This document shows, in pieces, positions 45,358 to 56,420 of a stretch of DNA of 64,000 nt (positions are counted from its first letter, which is position 1; every line of letters begins with the position of its first letter). The stretch comes from Phocoena phocoena (lineage: Eukaryota > Chordata > Mammalia > Artiodactyla > Phocoenidae): positions 58,020,520 to 58,084,519 of the forward strand of contig NC_089235.1 of assembly GCF_963924675.1 (NCBI RefSeq). The letters are read 5' to 3'. The notes below the pieces were generated by a model, which saw only the letters and a program-made list of their open reading frames with translations, had not been told where the DNA came from and did not search any database. The translations under genes were made by a program, and so were the position numbers.

Positions 45358-45525
45358 GCTTGAGACAGTGCTTTAGGCTAATCTTTACCATTGAAATAGA
45401 ACGGGCAGTCTTTACAACTGATTTGTTACTCTTGGTATTGTTACTTCTCTTGCCTGGTAAGTTTGTCCTTTTGTTCCCTTTGTTGCAGGTAGGGGGACCC
45501 CTTCCAGGGCCCAAGAGTGGGCTCT
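45358..45525 (-). mobile_element. Possible retroviral leader between two LTRs
   Basis: This stretch separates LTR A from LTR B. On the minus strand it would follow LTR B as a leader ('tcttgggccctggaaggggtcccc'). I see no convincing tRNA primer-binding site and no gag frame. Confidence 0.35.
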
Positions 45526-46148
45526 TGTCTAACACTTGGGAATGAGTTGTCTGAGGAGACACACGTACTGACAGAGCAAAAGACTTTATTGGGAAGGGGT
45601 GCTTGGGCAGAGAGCAGTGGGATAAGTGAACCCAGGAGAGCTGCTTTGCCACATGACTCACAGTCTCAGGTTTTATGGTAACGGGGTTAGTTTCTGGGTT
45701 GTCTCTGGCCACTCATCTCGTTTGGCCCATATTTGGTCTGACTCAGGGTCCTTCCTGGTGGCAAATGCAACTCTCAGCCAAGATAGATTTCAGCGCAAAG
45801 GATTCTGGGAGGTTGGGGGACTTCCCTGGCTGTCCAGTGGTTAGGACTCCGCACTTCCACTCCAGGGGGCACGGGTTCGATCCCTGGTTGGGGAAATAAG
45901 ATCCCGCAAGGCAAGGTGCAGCCAAAAGAAAAAAAAAAACACACACAAAGGATTCTGGGAGGTTGGTAGGACGATATTACGTGCTGGCGTCTCCTCCCTC
46001 CTTTTGGCCTCTCCTGAATTCTCCCAGTTAGTTTTCGGCAGCACCATGTTCCTTATCAGTCAGGACCTCCTGTTGTGAGACAACTCATGCAAGTGGTTAT
46101 CATTGTGCCTGGCCAAGGTGGGCAGTTTCAATCAATGGTTCCCTAACA
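45526..46148 (-). mobile_element. ERV-type LTR B, antisense, split by a SINE
   Basis: On the minus strand it starts TGTTAGGGAACCATTG and ends 'cattcccaagtgttagaca'. An AATAAA signal lies near 45587 (ctttattggg on the plus strand). Without the SINE it is about 470 bases. It differs in sequence from LTR A, so the two are not the ends of one provirus. Confidence 0.6.
45817..45945 (+). mobile_element. CHR-type SINE, short form, with 21-bp target duplication
   Basis: It reads GGACTTCCCTGGCTGTCCAG, 'gggttcgatccctggttggggaaataagatc' and an A-rich tail ending in cacaca. The target duplication caaaggattctgggaggttgg is perfect over 21 bases (45796-45816 and 45946-45966). It lies in LTR B. Confidence 0.95.
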
Positions 46149-46424
46149 CTTTAAGTTCATTAGTTACTGAAATCAGTTTAAGGATAAGGATTGTGCTCAG
46201 GCTTAGCTCACAAAATGGCTTAGGCCGAAAATGGTTTCTCTTATGTCAAGAAAGCCATGCCTGGTTCTCTTTCTCTGGGGCCCCTCTACCCTATTTGCTT
46301 ACAAATATGTCTCCTTTATAAGACCTATTACTTTCTTTAAAACATAGTCTTCTAGATAGAAAAGATAATGTTATAAAGAAAACTATGAGATATGTTATTA
46401 ATTTTTAAACCACGTGTTCTAAAG
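46149..46424. other. Unassigned DNA between LTRs
   Basis: Nothing recognised. It could include further retroviral flank. Confidence 0.4.
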
Positions 46425-47035
46425 GGGGAACAGAATTTGTCAGCCCAAAATATGTCTCTTTGGCATAAGCATTATTTTGAACTGATTCTTTTTTTAAAAA
46501 CAATAGACAGAGGAGAAATTCTGAAAACCAAGTATTGATATGTTACCCTTTTGTAAGAGCTATTTACATTTATAAGGGAAATCTCTATTTGCATGGACGT
46601 CTCCCCATTCTGTACCAGGAAGAGAAGTATGACTAAATCTCTAGAAACACTTATCAATGGAAAAGGAAGTAATTTAGATCTGCATAATAGCCATACCCCT
46701 GTTTACTGTGTTTTTCCTGGTAACCTCCCATAACTGGCTTCACTCACGCACCCTCCCCCCACTACACACAGACACACACACACACACACATGCACACACA
46801 CACACGCACACACACACAAACATCTTTCTTTTGTCACTAATCGGAAATGGTGTTTAAGGTGATGACTTGGGCCATTTCAGGGAGTTACTCGGTTTTCCTG
46901 GGTATCTCCCGTGTAAACATGAAGTGTACATGTTATTAAACATCTGTTTATTTTTCTCCCATTTATGTCTTTTATTACAGGAGAGGTCTCAACCAGGAGC
47001 CTAGAAGGGTAAAGGGAAAATTATTTTTCTTCTCC
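46425..47035 (+). mobile_element. ERV-type LTR (copy 2)
   Basis: It repeats the order of the LTR at 22765-23550: 'aatttgtcagcccaaaatatgtctctttggcat', 'ggtgtttaaggtgatgacttgggccatttc', 'agttactcggttttcctgggtatctccc', an ATTAAA signal near 46936 and 'gagcctagaagggtaaagggaaaatt'. It holds a CA-rich microsatellite. It is diverged from copy 1 at many positions, so the two are old. Confidence 0.68.
46764..46818. repeat. (CA)n microsatellite, interrupted
   Basis: CA repeats are broken by single TG, CG and GA units, which suggests an older, less mutable tract than the pure TG tracts elsewhere. Confidence 0.95.
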
Positions 47036-48099
47036 TGCTGTTTAAATTCATACAATGTCTATTGACTATCGTAAAAATAAAGAAATTAGTCTCTCTATAC
47101 TTCCTCTTATTTTTCCTCCTAAAAATTTCCTGGGTTTTATTAGCTATATTATAATGATATTAATCTACTTAAATAGATTCAATAATCTCCACTAGTTCAG
47201 TTTCTATGGCTTCTCCTTTCCTAGATTCTTTGTTTGTTTCATCTCTTGGTTGAAGGATTTTGTTGTCAAGTTGTTTTTTTTCAAGAAGGATGCATGGTGC
47301 TTTCTAATCCTTCCACACTTGACACCATTTGCTTCTTACCCTTTATGCCTGAGGTGCAACAACAAAAAATTTGTAAATAAAATTTTTTTTCTCCCCTGAA
47401 AAATTTGAATATGTTGCTCTGTTACCTTCTGGCACTGAGTCCTTCTATGCACTTTTGGTAAGTCTAAATTTTTCCTATTGACCTGTTTTTATTTTTTTTC
47501 CCCCCTGCTTGAATGCAATATAATTTTTCTTCATTACTGATGTGGAATAACTCTACCACAATATTTCCTCGTTTCCTTTTGATCTGAAGATTCAAGTATT
47601 CCTTCATTGCAGGAATATTTCCTTAAGGAAAATTTTCATTGTTATCCGTTCTATTTGTTCTGCTGTCTTCTATACTAATTACAGTTTCCAACTTATATTC
47701 CATATCTAAATCTCTCTTTTATTATTTCTATACTTTTCTTCTTTGGAGTTTTGTTTTGTGTGATTTCTCTCACTGTTCAACTTGTTTTACTGCACTGAAT
47801 ATGATTTTCTTCCTGCAGCATTTTGTTTCTCTTCCAATTCTTTCATAAATTTTGCCATTTATTTCTTTTCTTTTGTTGTATTCTTGTGCTGCCTTCATCT
47901 TTGAACCCTTGTATCTCTTTCTTGAGCAGTTAATTTAAGGTAAATCACATCATCTACCATTTAATTAAGAACTTGGAATAAGTTTGTCAGAATGTTTCTT
48001 CTGTGTCCTTGAGTAAATCTTTTTACAATGTATGTTTATTCTTTATGTGACTTTTCTGCTTTTTACTTCCATTGAATTTGTGTTGCTTTGCAGCACCTT
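47036..48099. other. Pyrimidine-rich unassigned DNA, possibly antisense L1
   Basis: The stretch at 47390-47940 is T/C-rich on the plus strand with phrases such as 'ctttctggcactgagtcc' and 'cttctttggagttttg', a style seen in antisense old LINEs. I cannot name it. No gene is supported. Confidence 0.35.
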
Positions 48100-48600
48100 G
48101 GGTAGAATCCAGTGAGGACTACTGTAGGTATTTCAAACAGAGTGGATTCCAATACAAATGTATTGAGAGGGCAGGAAAAGCAAATGGGTGATTCCAGTGC
48201 CACACAGATGTCCCTAACTAGAGGAAACCACTCCATTTTCTAGGGCTGGAGAAGCAAATGGAAGAAAATAGTGTTACCCAGAGCCCATAAGTGTGCTGCC
48301 ACCGAGGTTACTGGAGTGACAGTTCTGTCACTGCTGTGATTAGAGGTCCCACTGCTGAGGCCAATGCAGCCACTGCATTTGCCCACCACAATATGCTTGC
48401 AAACACCTTTATTGCAGGAGGCCCCAGTCACCTGCAAAATACCACTCACCAGAACAAAAAGTGGCTTCTCCTTCCCTCTTGCCTTTTCGTCTCCTGTCAG
48501 TACCTCTTATTGGACGATCCTCACTAGAATCCACCAACAAGGGAGCCTGTGAAGTAGAGATTATAGGTTTCCAGCCCTCAGAAATACAGGAAAAAGTATA
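48100..48600. repeat. Possible unnamed old interspersed repeat
   Basis: 'aggtatttcaaacagagtgg...attccagtgccacac', 'ggccccagtcacctgc', 'cagtacctcttattgg...aagggagcctgtgaagtag' and 'ggtttccagccctcag' follow a pattern I associate with a mammalian interspersed repeat without being able to name it. Several overlapping frames of 60-105 codons exist on both strands, with no known motif. Confidence 0.35.
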
Positions 48601-50450
48601 GAAAGACAAAGTGTGGCTGAGGTCCAAAAGACAAAACCGACATATGTGGTATCCAAGCATAATTCTGGTGCTTTCCCCTTTGAATTGTTGTGTATGTTTG
48701 AATGAGCACAATGTGGGGTGAAGCAAGAAAGTACGAACAGGTGTACATTGTAGCTCTGATCCAGAATTTCAGAATTTTTCCTTTTGAACATTTTCTCACC
48801 CAAACTACTCTTTCTTTTTCTCTTATGTCTCCCTTCTGATTCTTTTTGCCTGCCGAAGAGGTTAGTGCATTTCAATTAGAACCACTTAAGTTACAAGCAC
48901 TTTTTGTTGAAATGTGATAATTGCTACTCTCTCCCTTCTCTACTGTCCTTCTGCTTAAAGACTGTCATCGTGGCAGGGAAAACTAGTGCTCACCAAATTT
49001 CTACATCCTCCCCACATCCCCAGTCTCCTTGCTGATAAATGGAAGACATGTAGCTCTTTACAATGACTGTGTTGTGAGCAGAAGTAACATATGTCACCTC
49101 CTCAAAGGACCCATTCCAGATGGCAAAGATAAAAGTGAAAAAGAGTTGTCCAACCTGTAACAAACTTTACACAAGCAAAAAATTAAGTCATTGATAGTTG
49201 TGGGTTTTCCAATATTAATTGCCCTGACTCATCAGAGACAACAGAAGTCGCATCATGGGTCCACGTCACATACTTGCTCCTCCAGCCCCATCATTTTCCC
49301 AGTCTATGGGTTCCAGCTAGGCTCTACAGGAATAGTTTTCACTTATCTTATGGGCCACCCACATTCTCAGATTTCATTTTCTAATGAATAGACCCTTATG
49401 TAGATTTTTTTGCAGACAATTTTAGGAAAATATTTTTCTGCTCTGGTTTCGAGAAAGAATGTTCCAACGCTCAGTATCTTGCTTCACTAATACTCAAATG
49501 TAATAGTATAGTATTACACAGTTTTTATTTTGGATTTAGAGCCACCTCCCTGTATGACTGAAGATATAATTTTCTCCATTTTTATCCTTTCAGTCTGTTT
49601 GTCTTTTAAAAGATTTTTAGTGAGTATAAAAGATAATATTTTCTCCATCATTTGTAACTCTTTCCTGCAATTTTGTACTGAAGTTTTATATGTACTATAA
49701 TACGTAGTGGACCATGTTGGTTCACACACGTTCTCCTTGCCCCTTCCCCTTCCCTCATCCCCAGCATAAACCTCACACCCGAAACAGACTAAACAAACAT
49801 TCAAAGCAATATTTATCCCCAAATTATGATGAAATTATGCATAAGAGAAGGGTTGGAACCATTGTTTGAGTAAACGAATAAACTAGAAATACATTTAGAA
49901 AACTGAGTAAAGTATATTTTTGGTATTTTTAATTTCCCTTAGAGTCTTAAAAGAGTATTTCATAATTACTATGTTCATGAACTCTTTTGATAAGACATAC
50001 GCTCACTACTCAGAGTCTCCCACTCCTTCTCTCCATTTCTAGCTCCCAATTCCTTTCTTGTATGAACACTCATTTTGGTAGTTTTTCACACAATAGGCAG
50101 AGAGAAAAGAAATGGTACCAGGTTTCTATGGGCAATTTTTCAACAAATAACTGCTGTAAACAGGTCAGAGTTGTCTGAACAACAATTTTCCAATAGATAA
50201 AGTAATACAATCATTTTAAATCATATTATGTCATAAAGCCATATTTTAATTATATTATGTTTAACCATATTTTGACATAAAGCCATATTTCTTAATGGTT
50301 CATTGTTATGTTTATATTAAGCAGGTATATTTTTATTGTACTATATTCCTATAAAGTTTGTCAGTCTTTGTATAGATAGGAAAAATAATGAGAGCAGGAT
50401 AGAAACCTAGTAAAATATGACTCGTATATTATTACTAATATGAATATAAG
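48601..50450. other. Unassigned DNA
   Basis: No gene is supported. Minus-strand frames of 73-104 codons at 48561-49822 share no recognised motif. A+T content rises toward 50.2-50.45 kb. Confidence 0.4.
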
Positions 50451-50496
50451 GTAATATATTCATATTTATAAATGTTTATAAATATGAATATATTAC
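50451..50496. repeat. Perfect 22-bp palindrome with 2-base centre
   Basis: The left arm gtaatatattcatatttata+aa (50451-50472), centre tg and right arm (50475-50496) are exact reverse complements. Fully A+T-rich apart from a few bases, it is a likely cruciform or deletion-prone site. Confidence 0.95.
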
Positions 50497-52929
50497 TTCG
50501 GGAAAGTTGATTTGGATACTCCACATCTCATTTCATGCCTCAATATTTTACACCAAAGTAATTAAATAATTAACTCTCCCCACAGCCATCACCACCACCC
50601 CACACTGCCATTTTTTTATCCTCAGCTAAAACTAGTCCTAGCCACCGCCCTAACACCCGCTACTGGGACATCAGCGAGACAACCCTTCAAATGTTCATCT
50701 CGTCACTGCCCAAGACTTCCCTGTCATCACTTTGTGATGCATCCTGTTACTACTAGTAGTATTTCTTCTCTTACTATATTACTACTATTACCATTGTTAT
50801 GGAATTCATTGATGAGTTTAGCAAAAGCTGTTCAGGTGAAATAATTGGAGTAGGACCCAAAATCACAGTCAGCAGGAGTGAGAATGAAAACTGAGAAAAC
50901 CATGAACACAAGTAAAAGTAATTACTTTGAAAAGATTGGCTGAAAAGGGGTAGACAGGTATAATGCGAAAGTAGGTATGAAGTCCTGTGTGGTTGATTTG
51001 TTAAAACTGAAGATACTGAAGCATGTTTAAAAGTGAGAAGGATTCCCTTGAAGGGAAAGGGAGGGTGAACACATGCAAATGAGAAAGTAGGAGTGAAATG
51101 TGCGGTTCCTGAAAAGGCAGGAAGGAATTCGATCGAAAGCTTCCACCCAGGAGAAGGGATTATCGTTAAAAAGAAGTAAAAGCTCTTAGTTTTCTTGGAG
51201 TGGAGGAGGAAATGATCAAAGCAAATGTGGGCAAATCTCTAGTTTGGCAGTGGTGAATGGAAGGATTTTCTGTAGGAGGTTGTGTTATCCGCTGAGAGTG
51301 ACAAGGAAGAGGCGGTGCTTAGGATGTTTAAGGAGGATGGAAAATGTACAAACTGGCCATAGAAAAGAACAGATTAGATATGTCACCAGAAAAATGTAGG
51401 GAATGGTCAAGCAGTGTTCAAAACCCATTTGAATACGATTCCAAATTAATAATAGAAAATATGTGCTCTCCAGGGTGACCATCTCCAGTAATGCTCAGAT
51501 GTTCTCAGTGGTACCTGCACTGACAATCTGAAGAGTTTTACCAGGAGGTGTGAGAAAGAAAAACAAGTATTTTTTATAATGGAAAGAGTTATAGAAACAA
51601 CAACATATAAAAATCTGAGCTGAATGATAGGAAAAATAAAGAAATGATTTTAAAAAGTAGAGAGATTAACACACTACCATTTTTGAAGACATGGATATAG
51701 CTAAAGTTGTAGATTAATTCATCCTCAACTTTCTTAATTAAGCAGAAGCCTAGATTTTCTATAAAGCATGAGATTGGGGATATAATATAATTTGAACCAT
51801 CTTTGTAAAGTACAGGTCATCCCTTGTACTACATGAATTGTTTGTGTGAGAGCCAAATTCACAATTTCACACTAAAGTTTGTGTTTGTCTTTGTAAGGAG
51901 TAGGCATTAACGAATTGTTTTTTAAATTTACTGAAATGCATATTCTCAAATGCACATTTCCTAAATGAAAGCAGATAGCTATTTGTTGAAGTAATCACTA
52001 GTTCAAGTTAGGTGGCCTTAAGCTTTTCATCTAAAAGTTCCAACCAGATCTGATTCTGTACATCAAATAACATTCAGCATGGATATATACAACACATATA
52101 TAGATAACTAACATTATATATGAAACCACAATAGTACACATTCCTTTATAATGAAAGGCACAATTCACTGTTTTAAAAAAGAACAAAAATAAACAATCAC
52201 AATAAAAGACATTTATCCCCAAGTTTAACTTCCTTGTATAATTTGACTAAGGTCCAAGATTATTTTTGTTTTGTTCCTAAATGTCCATGAGCTTCTTGAA
52301 TAAAGTTAATAGTATTTTTTGAAGAAGTGATTAAGTTCCTTCAAAGGTAATATAAGATGCAAGAAATATCAAATAGAGGTTTTATTATTCTTTTTATGAA
52401 CAGATAATGAAAATACATCAAACTGCCTAATGGTTTCATAAACTGACTATTTAAAAATATCTAAGATCCATTCTAAATTAAAGAAGTTAACTTGGCTGAG
52501 AAGAAGAGCTTGGATGGGATGATAAGAAAAAAAGAGTCATTTCTAAATATGTCATAGGACAAATTTATTTCTTATCTTTGTCTATCAGATTCTTCCTACA
52601 CAAGTAGATATCTGGAAAGCAGCCTAGAGAACTCAACCATACACTGTTTTGTCTTCTATCAATAGAATGTCTTTGTCCATTAATTCCTGAATTGATTTCT
52701 ATAACCCTGGAGTTTGCCAATGTCGCAATACATAAAGCAAATGATTGAAATCTTGGATACACATAAAAATATTTGCTGGACCAGTTGGTTTATCTATAAC
52801 TTGTTAATATCTCACAGTGTTCAGCAAATAGATTTTGCTTCTGTTCAGTGAACTGGTCTCCACTTAATGATTTGTTTATTTAATGGAAGCCTATTGTTCT
52901 TCCTAGGAAATGTAATATATCAAAACAAT
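50497..52929. other. Unassigned DNA
   Basis: The purine-rich stretch 50800-51560 may be an old repeat, but I cannot place it. Frames of 63-65 codons are unsupported. The remainder is A+T-rich with nothing recognised. Confidence 0.4.
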
Positions 52930-53561
52930 CTTTGTTTTGTTTTGTTTTCTATTTATTTTTTAACATCTTTATTGGAGTATAATTGCTTTACAATGGTGTG
53001 TTAGTTTCTGCTGTATAACAAAGTGAATCAGCTATGTGTATACATATATCCCCATATCTCCTCCCTCTTGTGTCTCCCTCCCACTCTCCCTATCCCACCC
53101 CTCTAAGTGGACACAAAGCACTGAGCTGATCTTCCTGTGCTATGCAGCTGCTTCCCACTGGCTATCTATTTTACATTTGGTAGTGTATATATGTCCATGC
53201 CACTCTCACTTTGTCCCAGCTTACCCTTCCCCCTCCCCGTGTCCTCAAGTCCATTCTCTACATCTGCATCTTTATTCCTGTCCTGCCCCTAGGTTCTTCA
53301 TAACCTTTTTTTTTTTTTTAGATTCTATATATATGTGTTAGCATATGGTATTTGTTTTTCTCTTTCTGACTTACTTCACTCTGTATAACAGACTCTAGGT
53401 CCATCCACCTCACTACAAATAACTCAATTTCATTTCTTTTTATGGCTGAATAATATTCCATTGTACATATGTGCCACATCTTCTTTATCCATTCATGTGT
53501 CGTTGCACACTTAGGTTGTTTCCAACCTAAGTTGGAACCTAACTTAAGTCTTGGCTATTGT
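52930..53561 (-). mobile_element. 5'-truncated L1 3' end, antisense
   Basis: It is the reverse complement of the same L1 tail as at 15698-16304, sharing 'cccatatctcctccctcttg', 'gctgcttcccactggctatctattttac', 'ccttccccctccccgtgtcctcaagtcc' and 'gctgaataatattccattg'. The A-tail side is the T-rich stretch near 52930. Near its 5' end it carries a local insertion, listed separately. Similarity to the other copy ends at about 53561. No convincing target duplication is seen. Confidence 0.92.
53510..53548. repeat. Locally templated inverted insertion in an L1
   Basis: The L1 text cttaggttg (53510-53518), spacer tttc, then its exact inverse caacctaag (53523-53531), is followed by ttggaacctaacttaag. 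The other L1 copy in this window has only 'atg' at the matching place, so about 25 bases replace three. Confidence 0.85.
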
Positions 53562-53639
53562 CTAGCAAAACTCTGACCCTCACTAGACGTTAGTCAGTTA
53601 GAAGTAATGCATGCAACAGGAGAGAATGGATACAGCATA

Positions 53640-53830
53640 TCCCCAGACCATCAGAGTTGGAAAGAACCTTAGAGATTCTCAGCTTCAACACCTTCATTTT
53701 ATGTACAGGAAATTGAAATCTAGGAGAAGCGATCTGCCAAAGTTTGCACAAGTACTTATAAACTGGACCAGGACCAGAGCTCAATTCTCAGACTCCACAT
53801 CCAATAATCTTTCCTCCAGCTGATGATATA
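53640..53830 (-). mobile_element. MIR-like SINE relic, antisense
   Basis: 'gaaagaaccttagagattctcagcttcaacaccttcattttatgtacaggaaattgaaatctaggag', 'tttgcacaagtacttataaactggaccaggaccagagctcaattctcagactcc' follow the reverse MIR-type order (fraction of patients of this pattern belong to related SINEs). Subfamily is uncertain. Confidence 0.6.
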
Positions 53831-54005
53831 ACAAGAAAAATACCATTTTTGCAACATATTAGCTCCATATAATCTCATAGATAGTTTTGTAGTCTCTTCA
53901 ACACATTGGAGAGCTAAACTTGGACATGAGAATTACACTACAAATATACTTGTTATTTTCCCATTCTGAAGATGTTATAGATAACATACATAAAGAGTAT
54001 AAGTT

Positions 54006-54200
54006 GGGCTTCCCTGGTGGCGCAGTGGTTGAGAGTCCGCCTGCCGATGCAGGGGACGCAGGTTCATGCCCCGGTCTGGGAAGATCCCACATGCAGCTGG
54101 GTCCGAGAGCCATGGCCACTGAGCCTGCGCGTCTGGAACCTGTGCTCCGCAACAGGAGAGGCCACAACAGTGAGAGGCCCGCGTACTGCAAAAAAAAAAA
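54006..54200 (+). mobile_element. CHR SINE, G+C-rich type, with internal 8-bp deletion
   Basis: It starts GGGCTTCCCTGGTGGCGCAG. The middle reads 'cacatgcagctgggtccgagagcc' where sister copies have 'catgccgcggagcggctgggcccgtgagcc', a loss of about 8 bases. A perfect 14-bp target duplication, aaagagtataagtt, lies at 53992-54005 and 54201-54214. Confidence 0.95.
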
Positions 54201-54214
54201 AAAGAGTATAAGTT

Positions 54215-55492
54215 TATAAACTTATAATTCAAATTTACATATATCCATCACTTAGTCCCCAGACAATTCAAGGCACCATGTCTACTGAGATTATAAATCA
54301 ACAGAGTAGGAAGCAAAAATGTAATTGTTTAAATGGTTTTCAACTATTTCTTCTTGATAAACTTATGATAACTTTTCACTTGTTTGGGCTTGAACAGTAG
54401 AGAGTATTATATATTTTTCATCAGTTTCACTATACTCATAAGGTATTCAGATGAAAAAAGAATATGCTATATATTCTATCAATAGAATAAATAGGTGAGA
54501 TTTTAACTTTACAATCTGTTGTTATATGTGTGTAGATGGTGAACTTCATGAGGAAGAGTGTGACATATTTATGACTGTAACCTATATGCCCTGTTTCATC
54601 AACTTGGGTATAAATTGAAGTCTCATTTTACATAATAGTGCATTAAAAGAGCTAAGATACCATTCTAGATAAATTTTGGTTCTTCCTATTGTTTTCTGTG
54701 ATGCATTCAACAGTTCCCTGGGAGTGCTTACTAAGTCCCGGTTACTGTCAGTAAGTAGAGAAAAAAAACAAAAAATGTAATCTACCCACCAGAGGGTCCC
54801 ATACATTGCTACGGTCATTAATGCGACTACACATGGCATCACTGTTGAAAACAGGAGCTTCTGTAGCCCAAATTTTCTTGCCTACTGCTGGCAACATCCA
54901 GGCACACTACACCGAAATATATCACTGAAGCAATTTGGTAAATTCTCTGTCCTCTACTGAGAGATTTCATGTCAGCTGAGCATAATTCATAACCAAAACC
55001 AAGTCCAGTCAAATTTCTATCTACTGGGAAAACAACCATTGGGGTTGTGGAAAGCACCATGACACTCTGTGACAGTAGTTTCCCTGTGTCTAGTTTTCAG
55101 GCTGTTGGCAGCAGAGCCTCTTGCCCCACCAGTTTATAGGCCTGAACTGCTAATAGCCGGACAGCTTACCCAAGACCTGTCTTTCAATTTACCCAAGTCC
55201 TGTCTACAAGGTCAGTGTGACTGGAATAGGCAGAGTCTTAATTTCAAGCTCAGGATATGCCTGAAGTAGCATTTCCACACAGTCAATTAGGCTTTGGGGT
55301 TAAACATGGACCATCAATCCTGGTAGCTCAGTCCTGTCCTCCCTAAAAGCCAAGCCCTATACTTACTCATTACTTTTCCATTCCCATGCTTCTCCCATCT
55401 CCTCCTCATATCATTTTCTTTTCTCTCCTACTGAATCATTTCCAACACGATGCAAGTATAATATTCCAATTAATTTTTTTTCTCTCAACCCT
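54215..55492. other. Unassigned DNA
   Basis: No gene is supported. Minus-strand frames of 73 and 86 codons at 54582-55060 and a plus frame of 66 codons at 55069-55269 lack known motifs. A short repeated phrase, ttacccaag.cctgtct, occurs twice at about 55167-55206. Confidence 0.45.
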
Positions 55493-55570
55493 ATTTCCCC
55501 CTACATTCACATATCAATTTGTGAATTTCCCCCTACAATTTGTGAATTTCCCCCTACATTCACATATCAA
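55493..55570. repeat. Nested tandem duplication (31, 20 and 27 bp copies)
   Basis: Three copies of a unit beginning atttccccctac lie at 55493-55523, 55524-55543 and 55544-55570. The middle copy lacks 'attcacatatc'. The order suggests two duplication steps or one duplication plus an internal deletion. Confidence 0.9.
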
Positions 55571-55954
55571 TCTCTTTTACGGCAAAAAGAATTATGGATT
55601 CTCAATGTCTTCAAGAAAAGTCTTCTCTGAGGTGGCTTAACGTCTATACCACTCGAGATTTTTAAATGGTTGTCAATTTTAATAGCAGCTTTGCTCTCCT
55701 TTTAAAAAGAGAAAAAGTATAAGTCAATCTATTAGGTCCTGAGTTATGAAAACAAACAAACAAAAATATTGTATCAGATCATTTCTCTCATATGGATCTA
55801 CGAAATGTTTAAAAAGGTAAGTGGTTGGAGTTCACAGATATGCTTATGGGGTTTATCTCTGATGCATTTTTGGAAATCAAATAGGCAGCAGAGACACAGT
55901 GTATCTGCCTTTGCCACCATCCCATCAACCCCAAGCTCTATCCTTTGCTTTTTT

Positions 55955-56420
55955 CATTCAATATTAACTAATATTTATTAAGAATCTATTGTGTATTTGA
56001 CCTTATAATGTCTCTTGAGAGTACAGTAATAGAAAGACATGGTCTCAGCCCTGAAAGTCTCAAAGCTTAGACAAATAGATATGCAAATAGCATGTATAAC
56101 TAGTAAGGTACAAAGTATTACAGGAACAGGGATCTGATATTTGCAGGATGCATAGGCATTGACCAGGAGAGGTAGTAGAGAAAGGGATATTCCAAGAGGA
56201 GAGAACAGCGTTTGCAAATGCAAAAAAAAAGGATAGGGCTGGACACCAAATGTGTAGGTTGTTTCCTATTTCTGGACTATAAAACTTGAAGCAGGAATGG
56301 CCAGGTAATGTTCAACAGAAAAGTGTAGACCACATCTTAACAGCCTTCTATACTATGCTAATTTGAATTTTATCCTATCTGTCAGTCAAAGGTTCTGGGG
56401 AGAAAATAGGAGAATCACAC
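55955..56420 (-). mobile_element. L2 LINE relic, antisense
   Basis: 'attaactaatatttattaagaatctattgtg', 'gagagtacagtaatagaaagacatggtctcagccctgaaagtctcaaagc' and the following 'agaggtagtagagaaagggatattccaagaggagag' fit the reverse of the L2 3' region. The right part is less certain. Confidence 0.65.

Noticed and set aside
45341..45712. 123-codon minus-strand frame considered as a gag-like relic
   Set aside because: It crosses LTR and leader sequence and has no zinc knuckle or other gag motif.
23665..46818. CRISPR-like regular repeats
   Set aside because: The repeated tracts are simple dinucleotide microsatellites; no spaced identical repeats exist.
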